Source of the DNA: Streptomyces prunicolor NBRC 13075
GTDB lineage: Bacteria; Actinomycetota; Actinomycetes; Streptomycetales; Streptomycetaceae
Direction: 5' to 3'
Length of the DNA stretch: 62,494 nucleotides
NCBI RefSeq assembly: GCF_000367365.1
Contig: NZ_BARF01000129.1
Span: 1 to 62,494, forward strand
The notes under the pieces were generated by a model. That model was not told where the DNA came from. It saw nothing but the letters and a program-made list of their open reading frames with translations, and searched no databases. Each line of letters opens with the position of its first letter. Position 1 is the first letter of the stretch. The translations under genes and the position numbers were made by a program. Shown here piece after piece: positions 59,069 through 62,494 of this stretch.

Positions 59069-60106
59069 ATGAACAGCACATCCGCTCACCACCCCGACCC
59101 CCGCCCCCGCTCTCGCAGAGTCCTTCCCGTGGTGGCCGTCGCCGCCGCGACCGCCCTCACCCTCGCGGGCTGTTCCAGCAACTCCGGCGGCAAGAAGTCC
59201 GCGGACTCCGCCGCCGACGCCTCGGTGGGCAAGGCCAGTACACCCCGGATGACCATCGCGATGGTCACGCACGCCCCCTCCGGTGACACCTTCTGGGACA
59301 CCATCCGCAAGGGCGCCGAGGCCGCCGCGGCCAAGGACAACGTCAAGCTCGTCTACTCCAACGACGAGAACGCGGGCGACCAGGCCAACCTGGTGCAGAA
59401 CGCGATCGACCAGAAGGTCGACGGCATCGCGGTCACCCTCGCCAAGCCCGACGCCATGAAGGCCGTCGTGGCCAAGGCCGAACAGGCCGGCATCCCGGTC
59501 GTCGGCTTCAACGCCGGTCTGAGCGACTGGCAGAAGCAGGGCCTGCTGTCCTTCTTCGGCCAGGACGAGTCGGTCTCCGGCCAGGCGCTCGGCACCAAGC
59601 TCAACTCCACCGGCGTCAAGCACGCGGTGTGCGTGATCCAGGCCCAGGGTGACGTCAACCTCGAACAGCGCTGCGCCGGCGTGAAGAAGACCTTCAGCGG
59701 CAAGACCGACATCCTCTACGTCAACGGCACGGACATGCCGTCGGTGAAGTCGACGATCACCGCCAAGCTCACCCAGGACAAGACCATCGACGAGATCGTC
59801 GCCCTCGGCGCCCCCTTCGCGCTGACGGCCGTGCAGTCGCTGTCCGACGCGGGCAGCAAGGCCAAGGTCGCCACCTTCGACCTCAACGCGAACCTCATCT
59901 CCGCGATAGAGAAGGGCAGCATTCAATTTGCCGTCGACCAACAGCCCTACCTCCAGGGCTACTTGGCGGTCGACTCCCTGTGGCTCTACAAGACGAACGG
60001 CAACTACAGCGGCGGCGGCGAGGAGCCCGTGCTGACCGGCCCGGCCTTCGTCGACAAGGCCAACGTGGACGCGGTCGCGAAGTTCGCCGCGAAGGGAACG
60101 AGGTGA
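59069..60106 (+). CDS. Periplasmic-type sugar-binding lipoprotein (RbsB-like, PBP1 class)
   Basis: 345 residues. Lipobox TLAGC (Cys35). The mature domain is RbsB-like: RMTIAMVTHAPSGDTFWDTI, GADQANLVQNAIDQKVDGIA-type segment and GIPVVGFNAGLSDWQKQGLL. It binds a monosaccharide or polyol outside the membrane. Its place in the middle of the operon, with no membrane or ATP-binding component in the window, means that the transporter partners must be encoded elsewhere or the protein acts as a sensor subunit. Confidence 0.9.
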   Translation: MNSTSAHHPDPRPRSRRVLPVVAVAAATALTLAGCSSNSGGKKSADSAADASVGKASTPRMTIAMVTHAPSGDTFWDTIRKGAEAAAAKDNVKLVYSNDENAGDQANLVQNAIDQKVDGIAVTLAKPDAMKAVVAKAEQAGIPVVGFNAGLSDWQKQGLLSFFGQDESVSGQALGTKLNSTGVKHAVCVIQAQGDVNLEQRCAGVKKTFSGKTDILYVNGTDMPSVKSTITAKLTQDKTIDEIVALGAPFALTAVQSLSDAGSKAKVATFDLNANLISAIEKGSIQFAVDQQPYLQGYLAVDSLWLYKTNGNYSGGGEEPVLTGPAFVDKANVDAVAKFAAKGTR

Positions 60107-60110
60107 CGCC

Positions 60111-60977
60111 ATGAGGATCGCGCTCGACCCGTACATGATCCGCGACGTGCCCCTGCTCGAACTCCCGTCCGTCGTCGCCGAGTTGGGCTACGAATGGATC
60201 GAGCTCTCGCCCCGCGAGGACTTCATCCCCTTCTTCCGGCACCCGCGCGTCGACGACGCCACCGTCCGCAAGTTCCGCAAGGCGCTGGACACTTCAGGCG
60301 TCGGCATCTCGTCCCTGCTGCCACTGTTCCGCTGGTCGGGCCCGGACGAGGACGCACGGCAGGCCGCCGTACGCTACTGGAAACGCGCCATCCAGATCTG
60401 CGCGGACCTCGGAGTGGACAGCATGATCTCCGAGTTCAACGGACGCCCCGAGGAACCGGACCGCAGCGAGGCCCAGTTCTGGAACTCGATGGACGAACTC
60501 CTCCCGCTCTTCGAGCGCGAGGGCATCAAACTCGCCCTGGAACCCCACCCGGACGACTTCATCGAGAACGGCTACGACGCGGTCAACCTGATCCGGGGCA
60601 TCAACCACCCCAACGTCACCTTCCTCTACTGCGCCCCGCACACCTTCCACATCGGAAACGACGCCCCCGGCATCATCGAGTACGCGGGCGACCTGCTCAC
60701 CCACGTGCACCTCGCCGACGCCTTCGACCACACGGCCTCGTCCGGCAACCGGTACATCCTCAACCCGCCCGGCACCACCGCGCGGATCCACCAGCACCTC
60801 GACATGGGCGAGGGCGAGGTGGACTTCGACGAACTGTTCCGCGCGCTACGAGCGGGCGGCTTCGACGGTACCCTCACCGCGTGCGTGTTCGCCTGGGAGG
60901 AACGGGCCCGGGAATCCTCGGTGTTGATGCGAAGGAAGATCGACGACCATCTGGCCGCTTCGGCCAGGGCTCGGTAG
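60111..60977 (+). CDS. Sugar phosphate isomerase/epimerase family protein B
   Basis: 288 residues, starting 4 bp after the binding-protein stop. TIM-barrel markers: LGYEWIELSPREDFIPFF, SMISEFNGRPEEPDRSEAQF, IKLALEPHPDDFIENG and FLYCAPHTFHIGND, with metal ligands in EFN, EPHPDD and HIG. It is a second, clearly different isomerase of the same superfamily as isomerase A, as in inositol-type catabolic operons (IolE/IolI pairs). Last gene of the operon. Confidence 0.9.
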   Translation: MRIALDPYMIRDVPLLELPSVVAELGYEWIELSPREDFIPFFRHPRVDDATVRKFRKALDTSGVGISSLLPLFRWSGPDEDARQAAVRYWKRAIQICADLGVDSMISEFNGRPEEPDRSEAQFWNSMDELLPLFEREGIKLALEPHPDDFIENGYDAVNLIRGINHPNVTFLYCAPHTFHIGNDAPGIIEYAGDLLTHVHLADAFDHTASSGNRYILNPPGTTARIHQHLDMGEGEVDFDELFRALRAGGFDGTLTACVFAWEERARESSVLMRRKIDDHLAASARAR

Positions 60978-61053
60978 CCGACGCTCAACTCATAGGCGGG
61001 CCAGGCGTGTTGGGTCCTCGGCTAGGCGAGGGCGTGGGCGGTGGTCGCACGGT

Positions 61054-61070
61054 CGCGGTCGCCGACCGCG
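61054..61070. terminator. Possible terminator between convergent genes
   Basis: CGCGGTC-GCC-GACCGCG, a perfect 7-bp stem with a 3-base loop, between the isomerase B stop (60977) and the BlaI-type stop (61088). There is no T tract. Confidence 0.5.
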
Positions 61071-61087
61071 CCCGCCGCCCTCGAACC

Positions 61088-61471
61088 TCATCCCGTACCC
61101 CCGGCCAGCAGATCGCGCAGCGCCCGCTCCTCCTCGGGACGCAGACCGGTCACGAACCGCTGCAGTGCGCCGATCGGATCCGGACCCCGGTCCAGCGCCT
61201 CGCGCATCGCCGCGGCGGTCGACTCGGCCGCGTTCTTCGCCGGCCGGTAGGCGCCGCGCCGCCCGTCCGCGTCACGCAGGACGAGCCCCTTGTCGTAGAG
61301 CCGCTTGAGGATGGTGTGCACGGTGTTGTAGGCGAGCGGGCCCGCGATATCGGCCTGGATCTCGGCCGGTGTCAGGGGGCGGTCGGTCGCCCACAGCGCG
61401 GCGAGGACCTCGCTCTCCAACTCACCGGCGCTGCGCCGCTCCGCCCGGACCTGCGGGTCTCTGCCAGCCAT
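61088..61471 (-). CDS. BlaI/MecI/CopY family transcriptional repressor
   Basis: 127 residues from the ATG at 61471. Winged helix in ELESEVLAALWATDRPLTPA, QADIAGPLAYNTVHTILKRL and a C-terminal dimerisation helix (SIGALQRF-like, LRPEEERALRDLLAGG). BlaI repressors are usually inactivated by a BlaR1/M56 membrane protease encoded next door. No such gene lies in this window, so this may be an orphan or its partner has been lost. A CACCTT-AC-AAGGTG palindrome overlaps its start region. Confidence 0.88.
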   Translation of the reverse strand: MAGRDPQVRAERRSAGELESEVLAALWATDRPLTPAEIQADIAGPLAYNTVHTILKRLYDKGLVLRDADGRRGAYRPAKNAAESTAAAMREALDRGPDPIGALQRFVTGLRPEEERALRDLLAGGTG

Positions 61472-61477
61472 GGCGCT

Positions 61478-61491
61478 CACCTTACAAGGTG
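61478..61491. promoter_or_regulatory. Operator of the BlaI-type repressor
   Basis: CACCTT-AC-AAGGTG, perfect 6-bp arms, ending 7 bp before the start codon. It also contains TACA...TGTA, the typical BlaI/MecI core. Confidence 0.65.
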
Positions 61492-61522
61492 TAGGGCGTG
61501 ACTTGCCTACCGTTGGCGCTCT

Positions 61523-61544
61523 GACCAGGCTCTTTCGCCTGGTC
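61523..61544. terminator. Hairpin upstream of the DUF2637 gene
   Basis: GACCAGGC-TCTTTC-GCCTGGTC, perfect 8-bp arms. It may be a terminator or an attenuator; it is not a tRNA arm, since no cloverleaf can be drawn around it. Confidence 0.5.
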
Positions 61545-61584
61545 GGGGTCGATCGATGCGCTTGGGGGCTTCCTGCTTCTACCT

Positions 61585-61603
61585 GGGAGTTCCCGGGAGT
61601 TCC
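61585..61603. repeat. Tandem 9-bp repeats upstream of the DUF2637 gene
   Basis: GGGAGTTCC occurs twice with one intervening base (61585-61593, 61595-61603), 55 bp before the DUF2637 start. Such tandem sites often bind the regulator of a mobile element; no further copies are seen. Confidence 0.45.
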
Positions 61604-61657
61604 GGTGGGAGCGTGCGCGGGTTGTGCACTGAATCCGAGGCCTGGGCGGTGGGCTTG

Positions 61658-62419
61658 ATGAGCGTTGACACGGAGCAGCAGGAGGGCGAGGCCACCAGTC
61701 GTGGCTTTGACCCTGAAGTCTGGATCCGTCCTTTGTGTGCGCTGGTCGTGGCGGGGGTGGCCGCCTATGCCCCCTACGTGCACCAGCGGGAGTTCGCCCA
61801 TCAGGGCGGAGCGGACACGGCCAGTCCCTCGTTGTGGCCGCTGTCGGTCGACTGGCTGTTGCTCTTGGCGACAGTTGGGCTGTTGAAGCCGTCGGGTCCA
61901 GGGACGCGACCGGGAGCGGGGTGCGTGTGGTCGGCATTTCTGTTGGGGATCGCGGTCTCCTTGGCCGCGAACGTCGCGGCGGCACCGGCTTTGGAGTGGC
62001 AGCCGGTGCTGGTCGCGGGGTGGCCTCCGGTGGCCTTGCTTCTGTCGGTCGAGCTTCATCGGGATCTGCGTCAGCGGCCCATCTCTCCTGAGACCTTGCG
62101 GAAGGAACTGCGTGTCGGCGCGAGGCGGTCGCGACGGCTGACTGCTCTTGTTCGGATGAGCAGTGGTGGTATCGGAGGCGCCGGTGGATCTCGTGATCCG
62201 GTGGGTGCCCGCGAGGATGCCGGTGCGCTCGAACAGGATCCGCGCCGCGGCCACGGATTCGGCTTCCGGGACGGTGAAGGCCTCGTCGATCACCGACTGC
62301 GGTTCGCCCGCGAGCGCCTGGCCCGCGGGGACGGCCAGGGCCAGCCGCGTCGGGTGCTGTCGGTAGCGGCAGTGCCGGCCGATCGTCGCGCTCGTCTCGT
62401 GGTCACAGCCAGTCGTTGA
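61658..62419 (+). CDS. DUF2637 plasmid/AICE-type membrane protein, C-terminus probably replaced
   Basis: 253 residues from the ATG at 61658 (MSVDTEQQEGEATSRGFDPE). The first about 140 residues match DUF2637, a three-to-four-helix membrane protein encoded on Streptomyces plasmids and integrative elements: WIRPLCALVVAGVAAYAPYV, SLWPLSVDWLLLLATVGLL, WSAFLLGIAVSLAANVAA, PVLVAGWPPVALLLSVEL. After about residue 165 (near 62150) the sequence turns low-complexity Gly/Arg/Asp, unlike the family's C-terminal domain, which suggests a break or recombination joint. It may be a remnant. Confidence 0.7.
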   Translation: MSVDTEQQEGEATSRGFDPEVWIRPLCALVVAGVAAYAPYVHQREFAHQGGADTASPSLWPLSVDWLLLLATVGLLKPSGPGTRPGAGCVWSAFLLGIAVSLAANVAAAPALEWQPVLVAGWPPVALLLSVELHRDLRQRPISPETLRKELRVGARRSRRLTALVRMSSGGIGGAGGSRDPVGAREDAGALEQDPRRGHGFGFRDGEGLVDHRLRFARERLARGDGQGQPRRVLSVAAVPADRRARLVVTASR

Positions 62420-62470
62420 TGGCGACGACCAGCCAGGCAGCTTCTTAGGGAGCGGTGGGCCTGTCCGCAT
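62174..62470 (-). pseudogene. Possible remnant coding sequence at the window edge (PLP-enzyme-like)
   Basis: The leftward frame here reads QSVIDEAFTVPEAESVAAAR and ILFERTGILAG before STGAS, resembling the C-terminal VDE...V-x-D-E-E...GILAG-x-STG pattern of cysteine-synthase-like PLP enzymes, but with extra residues and no intact N-terminus inside the window. It runs on without a sensible end into intergenic DNA. It may be a decayed gene next to the DUF2637 joint, or a chance frame. Confidence 0.22.
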
Positions 62471-62494
62471 TTGTGGTTCTGGTCCTCCTGGTCG

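Noticed and set aside
61500..61560. tRNA gene or attachment site near the hairpin at 61523
   Set aside because: The hairpin lacks the T-loop GGTTCGA and an acceptor stem, and no cloverleaf could be drawn.
1..62494. CRISPR arrays, rRNA or tRNA genes, complete insertion sequences
   Set aside because: I saw no regularly spaced repeats, rRNA segments, tRNA cloverleafs or transposase motifs (DDE, DEDD, HUH) anywhere in the window.

Overview
The window is high-GC chromosomal DNA (third codon positions almost always G or C, frequent GTG and some TTG starts) that looks like a Streptomyces or a very close actinomycete. Supporting traits are mycothiol-dependent formaldehyde oxidation, F420-type oxidoreductases, many one-component regulators (TetR, ROK, LacI, MarR, GntR, RpiR, BlaI), sugar ABC importers without their own ATPase, and an intergenic palindromic repeat of a kind I associate with Streptomyces.

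Layout. 1-5.7 kb: the 5' part of a cytochrome c oxidase subunit I gene, a sigma factor with a membrane-anchored partner, folD behind a probable ZTP riboswitch, a TPR-like protein divergent from a MarR regulator, a SnoaL-like protein and a small secreted protein. 5.7-14 kb: an ABC exporter, the S-(hydroxymethyl)mycothiol dehydrogenase/metallo-hydrolase pair, two SDRs, a PLP decarboxylase and a secreted L,D-transpeptidase. 14-20 kb: a sugar-uptake operon (two permeases, binding lipoprotein, Gfo/Idh/MocA oxidoreductase) divergent from a ROK regulator, with two operator-like palindromes between them. 20-30.5 kb: a membrane-anchored S1 protease, a DUF3800-like protein, a PatB-type lyase, PfpI, F420/PPOX and DUF1003 proteins, a large secreted alpha/beta hydrolase, and a DUF35 protein and TetR regulator that share an operator.

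30.6-41 kb: a DeoR-HTH/LacI-sensor hybrid regulator whose putative operator recurs in front of an ATP-grasp gene, a peptidoglycan-binding membrane protein, a small conserved-looking protein behind a leader that can hide its ribosome binding site, an RpiR regulator, a GT39-type mannosyltransferase, and a Tat-exported acid phosphatase with an autotransporter-like C-terminal repeat. 39.4-48.9 kb: a candidate glycan-utilisation locus with a sugar kinase, divergent ROK regulator, binding lipoprotein, two permeases and two large cytoplasmic proteins that resemble (alpha/alpha)-toroid polysaccharide lyases.

49-54.8 kb: a nucleoside-kinase-like gene, a SnoaL protein, an LLM/TetR pair with two clean operators, and the most striking gene: a single-chain fusion of a TmpA-like Fe/2OG dioxygenase and a TmpB/PhnZ-like HD oxygenase. 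It would carry out both steps of oxidative C-P bond cleavage of 2-(trimethylamino)ethylphosphonate, and is probably controlled by the neighbouring GntR regulator. 54.8-61 kb: a LysR-effector-domain-only protein beside DUF5997, then a LacI-controlled polyol/sugar operon (oxidoreductase, two TIM-barrel isomerases, binding lipoprotein) without a visible permease or ATPase. 61-62.5 kb: an orphan BlaI regulator and a plasmid/AICE-type DUF2637 membrane protein whose C-terminus looks replaced, probably the edge or scar of a mobile element.
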